NCBI GenBank assembly: GCA_042862465.1
Contig: JASTVH010000002.1
Span: 310,001 to 374,000 of the forward strand
Length of the DNA: 64,000 bases
Source of the DNA: JASTVH01 sp042862465
GTDB lineage: Bacteria > Pseudomonadota > Gammaproteobacteria > Pseudomonadales > Oleiphilaceae
Reading direction: 5' to 3'
In this document: one piece after another, positions 43,775 to 52,213 of the stretch
Layout of the letters: the number at the start of each line of letters is the position of its first letter
Position numbering within the stretch: the first letter of the stretch is position 1
Notes under the pieces: generated by a model
Told to the model about the DNA's origin: nothing
The model's database searches: none
Seen by the model: only the letters and a program-made list of their open reading frames with translations
Made by a program: the position numbers and the translations under genes

Positions 43775-44869
43775 TTAACGTGCCAATGAAGTGACTGCAG
43801 CCGCAGTTCGACTGCGATGGGCCGCGAGAACCGCCTCGGGAATCCGATTGAGCGGCACCACCTGCTGCGCCGCCCCGAGTCGCACCGCTTCGCGGGGCAT
43901 GCCGTAGACGATGCAGGTTTTCTCGTTCTGGGCAAAGGTTTGCGCCCCGGCTTCGCGCATGGCCAGCAGGCCCCGGGCGCCATCATCGCCCATCCCGGTC
44001 ATGATGATGCCAACAGCACTCTCCCCCGCCGCCTGGGCCACACTGCGAAAGAGCACGTCCACGGACGGTTTGTGCCGGTTAACGTGGGGCCCGTCGCTGA
44101 CTTTCACGCGATACTGGGCACCACTGCGCACCAGTTGCATATGGCGACCGCCGGGCGCGATCAACGCAAGGCCAGCATGCACCCGGTCCCCATCCCGGGC
44201 CTCGCGCACTTCGATCTGGCTCAATGCGTTGAGACGGGCTGCGAACGCGGCGGTGAAGGTCTCCGGCATGTGCTGCACGATCACGATACCGGGCGCATCC
44301 GGAGGCAGCACCGAGAGCACGGTTTCCAGGGCCTGGGTGCCGCCGGTGGAGCTTCCAAGCGCGACGATGCGGTCGGTGGTGCGGTAGGTCACCGCCACGG
44401 GATTCCCGGTCCGGATGGGCTGCGGGCCCAGCTGCTGTTGCAGGGCCCGGCAGGTGGTGGGACTGGCCTTGCCGGCGACACGCACCGCCCGAGCCAGGTC
44501 TTTCTGCATCTGCTGTAAACCATCGCGAACATTCTGGCTGGCCTTGGCGAACACACTGACGGCCCCGGCCGCCATGGCATCCAGGGTCAGTTGGGCGCCT
44601 TTTTCGGTCAGCGTGGAGCACACCACCACCGGCGTGGGTCGCTCCGCCATTAGCTTACGCAGAAAGGTCAACCCGTCCATCCGCGGCATTTCCATATCCA
44701 GCAGGATCACGTCGGGCCAGTCCACGGCCATTTTTCGCTCCGCAAACAGGGGATCGGCGGCACTGCCAATCACCGTGATACCTTCACTACGCAAGGCGTC
44801 GGTCAACACCTGCCGAACCAGGGCCGAATCGTCGATGATAAAAACACGGGGATTAGGCATCTCTGGCAT
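43775..44869 (-). CDS. cheB: CheB methylesterase, block 2
   Basis: The 364-residue protein has a receiver plus methylesterase with the same residues as the block 1 protein: LLDMEMPRMDG, GSSTGGTQAL, QHMP and GMGDDGARGL. The linker between domains (about 125-165) differs most from its paralogue. It ends block 2, 45 bases after cheR, with which it should balance receptor methylation. Confidence 0.93.
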   Translation of the reverse strand: MPEMPNPRVFIIDDSALVRQVLTDALRSEGITVIGSAADPLFAERKMAVDWPDVILLDMEMPRMDGLTFLRKLMAERPTPVVVCSTLTEKGAQLTLDAMAAGAVSVFAKASQNVRDGLQQMQKDLARAVRVAGKASPTTCRALQQQLGPQPIRTGNPVAVTYRTTDRIVALGSSTGGTQALETVLSVLPPDAPGIVIVQHMPETFTAAFAARLNALSQIEVREARDGDRVHAGLALIAPGGRHMQLVRSGAQYRVKVSDGPHVNRHKPSVDVLFRSVAQAAGESAVGIIMTGMGDDGARGLLAMREAGAQTFAQNEKTCIVYGMPREAVRLGAAQQVVPLNRIPEAVLAAHRSRTAAAVTSLAR

Positions 44870-44914
44870 GTCGAGGCCTCTGCTTGCGGTGGGTTTCTTG
44901 TACTAAAAAATCGG

Positions 44915-45781
44915 TCACAGTTTCTGATACACCGAAGGCATCAGAGTCTTCAGCGGCAGGTTATAACCGTGCAGGCTCTCGGAATGGCCGATCAGGAGAT
45001 AGCCGCCCTGGGGGATATGCTCGAGAATCCGGCGGACGATGCGCTCCTTGGCGTCGCGATCGAAATAGATCAGCACGTTGCGCAGGAACACCACGTCAAA
45101 CAGGCCCAGATCCGCGGGCAGGGTTTCGTTCAGATTCATGGGCTGGAACTTCACGACCTTGCGCAACTGGGGCTTGATCTGGAAATGCCCGGAGCGCTCC
45201 CCCACCCCCTTGAGACAGAAACGCACCAGCCATTCCCGCGGTATGCCCTCGGCATCGCTTTCCAGGTACACCCCGGCCCGTGCCCTGTCCAGCACCCGCC
45301 GGGACAGGTCGGTACCCAGCACCTCCCAGTCCATCTGCGAACGGGTATGGGCCAGCACCATGGCGATGGTGTACGGCTCTTCCCCCGACGAGCAGGCGGC
45401 GCTCCAAACTCGGAAACCACGGGGCTGCGTGTTCCGGACCAACCGTTCCAGCCATTCGAAATGCCGGGGTTCGCGGAAGAAGCGGGTTTCATTGGTGGTC
45501 AGCAGATCGATACAGACCTGCCGCTCTTCCGGGTGCTGGCGGAGGTGGCGCACGTAGGCGTCGTAGTCGGCCAGCCCCAGGGTCCGCAAGCGGGTCGCGA
45601 GGCGGGTCGCCACCAGGTGTTTCTTGTGATCCGCCAGGACAATCCCGGAAGCCTGCTGCATCAGTTTGCGCAGCGACTCGAAGGCATTCAGGCTGATCAG
45701 ATCGGCATGACGAATGGCGTCCAAACGTTGCTGGGCTCCAAGTAGAGGCCCGGCCTTCCGGGCAAGATGTTCCTGGCTCAT
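44915..45781 (-). CDS. cheR: CheR methyltransferase
   Basis: The 288-residue protein has an N-terminal helical CheR_N region (about 25-95) and an SAM-binding domain: NETRFFREPRHFEWL, VWSAACSSGEEPYTIAM (SAM motif I), VLGTDLSRRVLDRARAGVY, and FDVVFLRNVLIYFD. It transfers methyl groups from SAM to receptor glutamates. The start overlaps the cheW stop as ATGA (45778-45781). It is the only cheR in the window, so it may serve both blocks. Confidence 0.94.
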   Translation of the reverse strand: MSQEHLARKAGPLLGAQQRLDAIRHADLISLNAFESLRKLMQQASGIVLADHKKHLVATRLATRLRTLGLADYDAYVRHLRQHPEERQVCIDLLTTNETRFFREPRHFEWLERLVRNTQPRGFRVWSAACSSGEEPYTIAMVLAHTRSQMDWEVLGTDLSRRVLDRARAGVYLESDAEGIPREWLVRFCLKGVGERSGHFQIKPQLRKVVKFQPMNLNETLPADLGLFDVVFLRNVLIYFDRDAKERIVRRILEHIPQGGYLLIGHSESLHGYNLPLKTLMPSVYQKL

Positions 45782-46347
45782 CGTGATGCTGTGCTATCCG
45801 CTTCCGAAGTCAGCAGCCGCTCGCCCAAATGACTGGACTCGGCCAGGCGCTTCATGTCCTCAGTCGAGAGCACGTGCCCCACGTCGAGCAACACCACGAA
45901 GCCGGCCTCGCTTTTCACCATACCGGCAATGAAATCGGCACGGATGCCGGCGCCGAAGCGCGGCGGGGGTTCGATGTCGCCCGGATCCAGATCGAAGACG
46001 GAATCCACCGCGTCCACCACCAGGCCGAGTATCAGGGTGGTATCCCCTTCCTCAACTTCCATGATGATGATGCAGGTGCGCTTGCCCGGCTCGGTGACGC
46101 CCATGCCGAAGCGGCTGGCCAGGTCGATGACCGGAACCACGTGGCCGCGCAGGTTGATTACGCCACGGATGAACTCCGGCATCATCGGCACCGGGGTCAG
46201 GGTGCCGTATTCGATGATTTCCCGGACCAGGCCGATGGGGAGCGCGAAGCGCTCCTCCCGGGTGCGGAAGGCCAGGTACTGGTCCGCCTCCTCGCTGAGG
46301 GTCTCGTCAGAGACCCGGTCAATGCGTTGCAATTGGCTCGCCATCAT
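45778..46347 (-). CDS. cheW: CheW coupling protein, block 2
   Basis: The 189-residue protein shows DQYLAFRTREERFALPIGLVREII, IRGVINLRGHVVPVIDLASRFGMG and GFVVLLDVGHVLS. It is a single CheW domain linking receptors to CheA. It begins five bases after the MCP stop and overlaps cheR by four bases. Confidence 0.93.
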   Translation of the reverse strand: MMASQLQRIDRVSDETLSEEADQYLAFRTREERFALPIGLVREIIEYGTLTPVPMMPEFIRGVINLRGHVVPVIDLASRFGMGVTEPGKRTCIIIMEVEEGDTTLILGLVVDAVDSVFDLDPGDIEPPPRFGAGIRADFIAGMVKSEAGFVVLLDVGHVLSTEDMKRLAESSHLGERLLTSEADSTASR

Positions 46348-46352
46348 TTACC

Positions 46353-47966
46353 TCAACGACTGTATTCCACGAACTGATCGTTGCCTTCCTTCGCCGGGCC
46401 CGATGCGTCCCAGCTCACCGGGCTGGAGTTACGAACCTGCGGTGAGAGTTCCTGCAGGTTGTCGTTCACCTGGAAGAAGCTCATGGTGGCCACCAGCTGG
46501 TCGGACTGGGCGTTCATTTCCTCGGCGGTGGCCGCCAGCTCCTCGGCGCCGGACGCGTTGCGCTGGGTGACCGCGCTCAACTGGGTGGCAGCGGTATTGA
46601 TCTGGTTGACACCGGTGGACTGCTCCTCGGAAGCGGCCGTGATTTCCTGCACCAGATCGGAGGTGCGCTGGATGTTGGGCACCAGCTGCTCCAGCATCTG
46701 GCCGGCTTCTTCGGCCAGGCCGACGCTGCCGGAGGCCACTTCGCCAATTTCCTGGGCCGCCACCTGACTGCGCTCGGCCAGCTTGCGCACTTCCGCTGCC
46801 ACGACGGCGAAGCCCTTGCCGTGCTCGCCGGCGCGGGCTGCCTCGATGGCCGCGTTGAGCGCCAGCAGGTTGGTCTGGTAGGCGATGTCGTCGATGATGC
46901 TGATCTTCTCGGCAATCGACTTCATGGCCTCGACGGTGTCCTTGACCGCCTTGCCGCCGCGACGGGCATCCTCGGCCGCCTGGGTGGAGATGCCGTTGGT
47001 GAGCTTGGCGTTTTCGGTGTTCTGGGATATGGACGCGGCCATCTGCTCCACGGATGCGGTGGTTTCCTCGACGCTGGATGCCTGCTCGGTGGCGGACTCG
47101 CTGAGGCTTTGGGAGGTGGACGACACTTGCTCCGCTGCCGCGGACAGGTTGCTGGTGGAGGCGCGCACGTCCTGGATCACGCGGGTGAGCTTGTCGCTCA
47201 TCAGGCGCATGGCCTCCAGCAGCTCGCCCGCTTCGTCGCGGCGGTCCACGGTGATCTGCTCGCGCATGTCGCCTTCCGCCAGCTTGCGGGCATAGCCGAT
47301 GACACGGTAGAGCGGGGTCTTGATGCTGCGGGTGACGCCATAGCCGGCAGCAGCGGTCGCCGCCAGGGCCACACCGACGAGGATAATGGTCATGACAATG
47401 GTGTTTTGCAGCCGATCCTTCGCGCTCTCGTATTCCGCTTTGGAGACGCGCAATTGCAGCGTGTCCAGCTCGTTGATCTTATCGCCAATCGGATCGATGG
47501 CGGCATAGAGCGGGCCGTCAAAACCGTTCAGCTGGTCGGCCACATTGCCGCTGCGGGTTTCCAGGAACGCTTCCAGACGATTGATTTGCGCATCGGCGGG
47601 CGCGAACAGGGCTTCGGCTTCATGGGCCATGCGCAGCTCTTCGTCGGTCACATCGGTGGCCAGGTACGCCTGCCAGTTCTCCTTGATGGTCGCCTTGGCC
47701 TTGCGCACGGACAGCAGCGCCTCACCGGCGCTCAACAGGCCGGCATTGGCCTTGTTGACCGCGTCCACCACGTTCACGGCATAGGCATCGGAAATGTGCT
47801 TGAGTTTTTCCAGGGGCACCATGCGGTCCTGATAGACCGTTTCCAGGCCGTAGTTGGTCTCTTTGATATCCCCCACGGCGAGAAAACCGTTGACGATCAT
47901 GAACACCACGGGCACCAGAAAAGCCAGGGCGAGTCGGTGGCTGAGTTTGAGATTGGACAGAGACAT
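46353..47966 (-). CDS. Methyl-accepting chemotaxis protein, block 2
   Basis: The 537-residue receptor has TM1 at about 10-32, a four-helix periplasmic domain (about 35-188), TM2 at about 190-212, HAMP (about 213-265), and a cytoplasmic coil nearly identical to block 1 over the tip (QTNLLALNAAIEAARAGEHGKGFAVVAAEVRKLAERSQVAAQEIGEVASGSV). It too ends FVEYSR. The periplasmic halves differ, so the two receptors probably sense different signals. It is 77 bases after cheA. Confidence 0.92.
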   Translation of the reverse strand: MSLSNLKLSHRLALAFLVPVVFMIVNGFLAVGDIKETNYGLETVYQDRMVPLEKLKHISDAYAVNVVDAVNKANAGLLSAGEALLSVRKAKATIKENWQAYLATDVTDEELRMAHEAEALFAPADAQINRLEAFLETRSGNVADQLNGFDGPLYAAIDPIGDKINELDTLQLRVSKAEYESAKDRLQNTIVMTIILVGVALAATAAAGYGVTRSIKTPLYRVIGYARKLAEGDMREQITVDRRDEAGELLEAMRLMSDKLTRVIQDVRASTSNLSAAAEQVSSTSQSLSESATEQASSVEETTASVEQMAASISQNTENAKLTNGISTQAAEDARRGGKAVKDTVEAMKSIAEKISIIDDIAYQTNLLALNAAIEAARAGEHGKGFAVVAAEVRKLAERSQVAAQEIGEVASGSVGLAEEAGQMLEQLVPNIQRTSDLVQEITAASEEQSTGVNQINTAATQLSAVTQRNASGAEELAATAEEMNAQSDQLVATMSFFQVNDNLQELSPQVRNSSPVSWDASGPAKEGNDQFVEYSR

Positions 47967-48043
47967 GACGTCTGCTCCTCGTTAAAGCAATCAGGGGTCC
48001 ACTACCGGGACGTGGTTTCAGATCAACCGCGCGGGGCTACGGC

Positions 48044-50188
48044 TCAATGCACCGTCGCGTTTTCGGATTGATGCACCGAGGCCATCAGGCCGGGCACATC
48101 GAGGGTCAGGGCGACACGCCCGGACCCGAGTATGGTGCCGCCGGACACTCCGGAGAGGTGCTCGAACAGCGAACCCAGAGGTTTGATCACGGTCTGGATT
48201 TCCCCATGCAGGGCATCCACCAGCAGGCCCGCCCGGTCCTGACCGTGGCTGACCACGACCATGCTCTGGCGGCGCGGCTGCTGGCCGGCGATCACGAATT
48301 TTTCCCGCAGGGTGATGTAGGGCAGGGGCTGGCCACGCAGCTCCATATAGCCTTCGTGAGCCTTGGAGGGCACCGCCTGCGGGGCCTCCACACACTCCAC
48401 CACCCAGTCCGTGGGAATCACGAAATACTGCTCCGCCACGCTCACCAGAAACCCGTCGATAATCGCCAGGGTCAGCGGCAGGCGGATACGCAGGCGACAG
48501 CCCTCACCGGGACGGTTGTCGATGTCGATGGAACCGCGCAGGGCGTCGATGTCCTGGCGCACCGAGTCCATGCCTACACCACGGCCGGACAGGTTGGACA
48601 CGCTGTTGGCGGTGGACAGGCCGGGATGGAAGATCAGCTTGAGCTTGTCCTGCTCATCCATCTCGTCACCTTCGTTCACCACCCCCGCGGCCACGGCCTT
48701 GCTCCAGACCCGGTCGACATCGATGCCGCGACCGTCGTCGGTGACTTCGATCACGATCATTCCCGATTCGTAGTAGGCATTGAGCGCCACCCGCCCCTGC
48801 GCCGGTTTGCCGGCCGCGACGCGCTCATCGGGTGATTCGATACCATGGTCCATGGCGTTGCGCACCAGGTGGACCAGGGGATCGTGGATCTTGTCCACCA
48901 GAGTTTTGTCCAGCTCGGTGTCGGCGCCCTGGATTTCCAGGCGGATGTCCTTGTTCAGGGCTTCGGCGGTTTCGCGCACCACACGATGGAACCGGTTGAA
49001 GGTCTCGCCGATCTCCACCATGCGCAGCTGCAGGGCCGATTCACGGATCATCTCCACGTGGTGATGGATCCCTTCGGCCATTTCGGTCAGTTCCGGATCG
49101 CTGCGCTGGGCGGCCAGCAACTTGGCGCCGGCAGCTGCGATCACCAGTTCACCCACCTGATTGATCAGGGTGTCGAGTTTGTCGGCGCCGATGCGCAGGA
49201 ACTGGGTATCGGCGGGTTTGCGGCGCTGCTTGGCGAGCGCCTCATTAACCGCTTCCGCCGGCGCCGAGCCCTGCTCGACAATAACCTCGCCGATCTTTTT
49301 TCCGCCCCGGCTGGAAGCTTGCACGCCCAGGGCCTGCGCCACTTCCCGCGGGGTCATGGCACCACACTGAACCAGGATTTCACCCAGACGCTGATCCGCT
49401 TCGGGCAGCTCGCGGATCAGTTGGAGATAGTCCTCCAGCTTGCTGTCCGGCGGCAGGATCTCGATCTGGGCCACGTCGAGAATGAACTCAAAGGCCTGCT
49501 CGATTTCGGCCTTACCGGCGCTGGTCACCAGCTGGATCTCCAGACCGAAATAGCATGACTCGGGTTCATACTCTCCCAGGGTTTCCGGGAAGGCGTCGGT
49601 GAGCATGAACACGTCCGCCACCTGACCGAGACGGTCCAGATACTTCAGGAACGAGGCCGGGTCGAAGCCGAGCTCGAACAGATTGGCGGGAAAGCGCAGG
49701 GAAATGTGCCAGCGGCTGTCGGCCGCCTGGTGGATGTCATCCAGGTAAGCGGCTGTCTCCACCTGTGCCGGCGATGCGGTTGCCGACGATGGCGCCTGGA
49801 ACGCCCGCAGCTGCTGCTTAAGGGTTTCCGCACGCTCCGGCTCGGCGCTTTCGAGGTTACCCTGACTGACCTGCTCCATCAGCGCGGCGAGGTAATCCAG
49901 ACACTTGAAGGCCAGTTTGATCAGGGCCGGCTGCAGGACCACCTCGCCATCACGCACGCCCATGAGCACATTTTCAAATTCATGGGTAAAGGCCACCACC
50001 GTTTCCAGCCCCAGCAGGCCGGCGGACCCCTTGAGGGTGTGCACAGCCCGGAACAGCTCGTTGATCGCCTCGTTGTCATGGAGGTCACCTTCCAGAGCCG
50101 CCAGACTTTCCTCGCTGCGCTGGATCAGGTCGGCACTTTCGGCGATAAAGCCTTCCAGCAATTGCTGCCACTGTTGATCGTTGAGCAT
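48044..50188 (-). CDS. cheA: CheA histidine kinase with MshEN-like tandem motif, block 2
   Basis: The 714-residue kinase has the same layout as block 1: P1 with His50 in AVHTLKGSAGLLG, a middle domain, then 24-residue repeats at 267-290 (RLGEILVQCG...ALGVQ) and 298-321 (KIGEVIVEQG...ALAKQ), P3, an HATPase (HLVRNAMDHGIESP, DDGRGI, GRGVGMDSV) and a CheW-like domain. The second repeat is better preserved here than in block 1, keeping the VEQG glycine. The start is three bases after the STAS stop. Confidence 0.93.
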   Translation of the reverse strand: MLNDQQWQQLLEGFIAESADLIQRSEESLAALEGDLHDNEAINELFRAVHTLKGSAGLLGLETVVAFTHEFENVLMGVRDGEVVLQPALIKLAFKCLDYLAALMEQVSQGNLESAEPERAETLKQQLRAFQAPSSATASPAQVETAAYLDDIHQAADSRWHISLRFPANLFELGFDPASFLKYLDRLGQVADVFMLTDAFPETLGEYEPESCYFGLEIQLVTSAGKAEIEQAFEFILDVAQIEILPPDSKLEDYLQLIRELPEADQRLGEILVQCGAMTPREVAQALGVQASSRGGKKIGEVIVEQGSAPAEAVNEALAKQRRKPADTQFLRIGADKLDTLINQVGELVIAAAGAKLLAAQRSDPELTEMAEGIHHHVEMIRESALQLRMVEIGETFNRFHRVVRETAEALNKDIRLEIQGADTELDKTLVDKIHDPLVHLVRNAMDHGIESPDERVAAGKPAQGRVALNAYYESGMIVIEVTDDGRGIDVDRVWSKAVAAGVVNEGDEMDEQDKLKLIFHPGLSTANSVSNLSGRGVGMDSVRQDIDALRGSIDIDNRPGEGCRLRIRLPLTLAIIDGFLVSVAEQYFVIPTDWVVECVEAPQAVPSKAHEGYMELRGQPLPYITLREKFVIAGQQPRRQSMVVVSHGQDRAGLLVDALHGEIQTVIKPLGSLFEHLSGVSGGTILGSGRVALTLDVPGLMASVHQSENATVH

Positions 50189-50191
50189 CGG

Positions 50192-50530
50192 TTATCTCCG
50201 GCCAGAGGCAGGTTCATCGGCGGGCATCACCGTGGTCAGGCCCATGGCGCCGTGCACACGATAGAGATCAATCATCTCCATGAGTGCATCGGATGGCGAT
50301 TCGAACTCGCAGGTGCGCTGTTCGCGGCGCGCCCAGTCCTTGATCATCAGCAACCACTGCAGCCCGGCCGAATCGCACTCCTCGATGCCACTCAGATCCC
50401 ACTGCCACTCGGTCACTTCGGGAAATTCCCGCAGCAACTGCTCGTGCAGGGCCGCCACATCGAAGATGCACAGGGAATCACCCAGCTGGAAGCGGGCTGC
50501 CCCCTGCTCGTTGTCGGTTTGAATCTGCAT
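50192..50530 (-). CDS. STAS-domain protein, block 2
   Basis: The 112-residue single STAS domain shows IEECDSAGLQWLLMIKDWAR, with the potential phospho-serine in DSAG kept. The order CheY-STAS-CheA is the same as in block 1, although overall sequence similarity between the two STAS proteins is moderate. It was probably kept for a conserved role in the array or in CheA control, which the sequence does not reveal. Confidence 0.86.
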   Translation of the reverse strand: MQIQTDNEQGAARFQLGDSLCIFDVAALHEQLLREFPEVTEWQWDLSGIEECDSAGLQWLLMIKDWARREQRTCEFESPSDALMEMIDLYRVHGAMGLTTVMPADEPASGRR

Positions 50531-50543
50531 CCCGGGCCTCCTG

Positions 50544-50909
50544 CTACAGGGTCAGCTTTTCAACCGCAGCCAGCAGCTGGCTGGGATTGAAGGGCTTGAC
50601 CATCCAGGCCTTGGCACCGGCGGCCTGGCCTTCCGCCTTCTTGGACTGCTCGCTCTCGGTGGTGAGCATCAACACCGGGGTGAACTTGTGGCGCGCATCC
50701 TGCTTGAGCGATTTGAGAAGGGTGAGCCCGTCCATGCGTGGCATGTTGACGTCGCTGATCACCAGATTGACCCGCTGACCCTTGAGCTTGTTGAGAGCGT
50801 CCTCGCCATCGAAGGCTTCGTGGACCTGATAGCCCGCCTCCTTGAGCGTCATGCTGACCAGCTGGCGCATGGAGGCCGAGTCGTCGACGATGAAAATGGT
50901 CTTGGCCAT
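50544..50909 (-). CDS. cheY: CheY-type single-domain response regulator, block 2
   Basis: The 121-residue receiver has IVDDSASMRQ, phospho-Asp in LVISDVNMPRMDG, LMLTTES and WMVKPFNP. Close similarity to block 1 CheY across the whole length, including the AGAKAWMVKPF output face, makes shared partners likely. It is followed by STAS and preceded by the receptor-like protein. Confidence 0.93.
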   Translation of the reverse strand: MAKTIFIVDDSASMRQLVSMTLKEAGYQVHEAFDGEDALNKLKGQRVNLVISDVNMPRMDGLTLLKSLKQDARHKFTPVLMLTTESEQSKKAEGQAAGAKAWMVKPFNPSQLLAAVEKLTL

Positions 50910-50934
50910 GGCTGATGTCTCCGCCTTTGGATCT

Positions 50935-52053
50935 TCAGAAAAAAGTCAGGGTGTCGTCGTTGTCCGGGAGAACATGCGCCTGGGCGCCCAGTTCTTCGCG
51001 GGTGGTAAAGCTGTCGTGGAATCGCCGCAGCCAGGCTTCCCGCTCGATCGGCGCCGGCGCTTCGCGTAGCTGGGTGTGGAGGCGCTCCAGGTCGGCCTGG
51101 ACGTGGTCGAGGATCTGCTCGATGCGGTCCTGAAACTGCAGGCTCATGACGATGCCCTGGATGGTCTGCTTGACGTCCCGGGCGTTCTGCTCAATGACGC
51201 CGGACGATTCGGTCAGGTTGTTGACCGCCTGCTCGAAATCCCGGAAGACCGAATCGATGGTCTCGCGCAGCGTGCTCAGGTTGCCGCTGTCGGTCTCGTT
51301 CAACTGGGTGGCGGCCTCGGTGGTCTGCTGCATGGCCTCGCTGATGTTGTCGGCCTTGCTGGACATCTCGGCCCCGGTTTCACCGGAGTTCTGGGAGAGC
51401 TTGCGCACTTCGTCGGCGACCACGGCAAACCCGCGCCCCGCCTCGCCGGCACGGGCGGCTTCGATGGCCGCGTTCAGGGCCAGCAGGTTGGTCTGATCGG
51501 CGATGCTGCGGACCGACACGGTCATCTTCTGCAGCTCGCCGGTGTGGGCTTCCAGGGATTCAATAGTGCCGATCAGGTGCCGCTTTTCTTCACTGCTGCG
51601 TTCGAATTCGTGGCCAACCGCTTCCAGACGGTGGCGGGTCTCGCGCAGCAAACCGACCACAGTATGTTCACCGCCGTCTCCCGCCACGCGGTTGGCCTCG
51701 GACAGACCGCTTTCAAGCTGGGCAATGAGATCGTTGAACTGACCAATCAGCTGGCCGATATTCTCGTCTGCCAGCTGGCGAACCTGTTGCAAACTATGGC
51801 TCCAGGCGGGAATCAATTCCTCCAGCAGGCCCGGCAAAGCCTGGTCGTCCGCCACCGGGTCGGCGGTCTCCAGGGCTTCGCGTACCTGTGCCTCGGCCTC
51901 GGCTTTCATCCGGGCAATCAGCGCCGAACGCTGCCAGGTGGTCACCAATACCGCGAGGGCACCCATCACCAGCGCCAACCAACTCCAGCCCATCAGGGCG
52001 GTGGCGGTCAGGCCGGCGATACAGCCAATTTGCAGAACCAACGGCAACGGCAT
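50935..52053 (-). CDS. Receptor-like signalling protein with CheZ-like C terminus, block 2
   Basis: The 372-residue paralogue of the protein at 36190-37305 has a hydrophobic N-terminal hairpin (about 3-40), no periplasmic domain, and a receptor coil with tip DQTNLLALNAAIEAARAGEAGRGFAVVADEVRKL. FQDRIEQIL follows with Asp309 and Gln313 in CheZ spacing, and the C terminus is DNDDTLTFF. Both features are kept while much of the linker differs from the paralogue. The gene precedes cheY by 25 bases. Confidence 0.83.
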   Translation of the reverse strand: MPLPLVLQIGCIAGLTATALMGWSWLALVMGALAVLVTTWQRSALIARMKAEAEAQVREALETADPVADDQALPGLLEELIPAWSHSLQQVRQLADENIGQLIGQFNDLIAQLESGLSEANRVAGDGGEHTVVGLLRETRHRLEAVGHEFERSSEEKRHLIGTIESLEAHTGELQKMTVSVRSIADQTNLLALNAAIEAARAGEAGRGFAVVADEVRKLSQNSGETGAEMSSKADNISEAMQQTTEAATQLNETDSGNLSTLRETIDSVFRDFEQAVNNLTESSGVIEQNARDVKQTIQGIVMSLQFQDRIEQILDHVQADLERLHTQLREAPAPIEREAWLRRFHDSFTTREELGAQAHVLPDNDDTLTFF

Positions 52054-52145
52054 GGAAACACTCTCCAGTTAGATCGGGTAACAGGGCCCATTGTATGAAG
52101 AGTGATCAAGAGGCGAATCGGGGAAGTCCTGAGAGCGATATGCTC

Positions 52146-52159
52146 CAATACCCTAAGGG
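52146..52159. promoter_or_regulatory. Shared palindromic motif, candidate response-regulator site, block 2
   Basis: CAATACCCTAAGGG lies in the 160-base gap between the NarL-type regulator stop and the receptor-like gene. It matches the block 1 motif at 40690 except for one base. It is followed by further short G/C-rich half-sites (AGTAGGG, CCCCTACCCC). Confidence 0.45.
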
Positions 52160-52213
52160 AAACTACTTAGGTCTGGGGGAAAGTAGGGCCGCCCCTACCC
52201 CTTTTTGGGGAGA

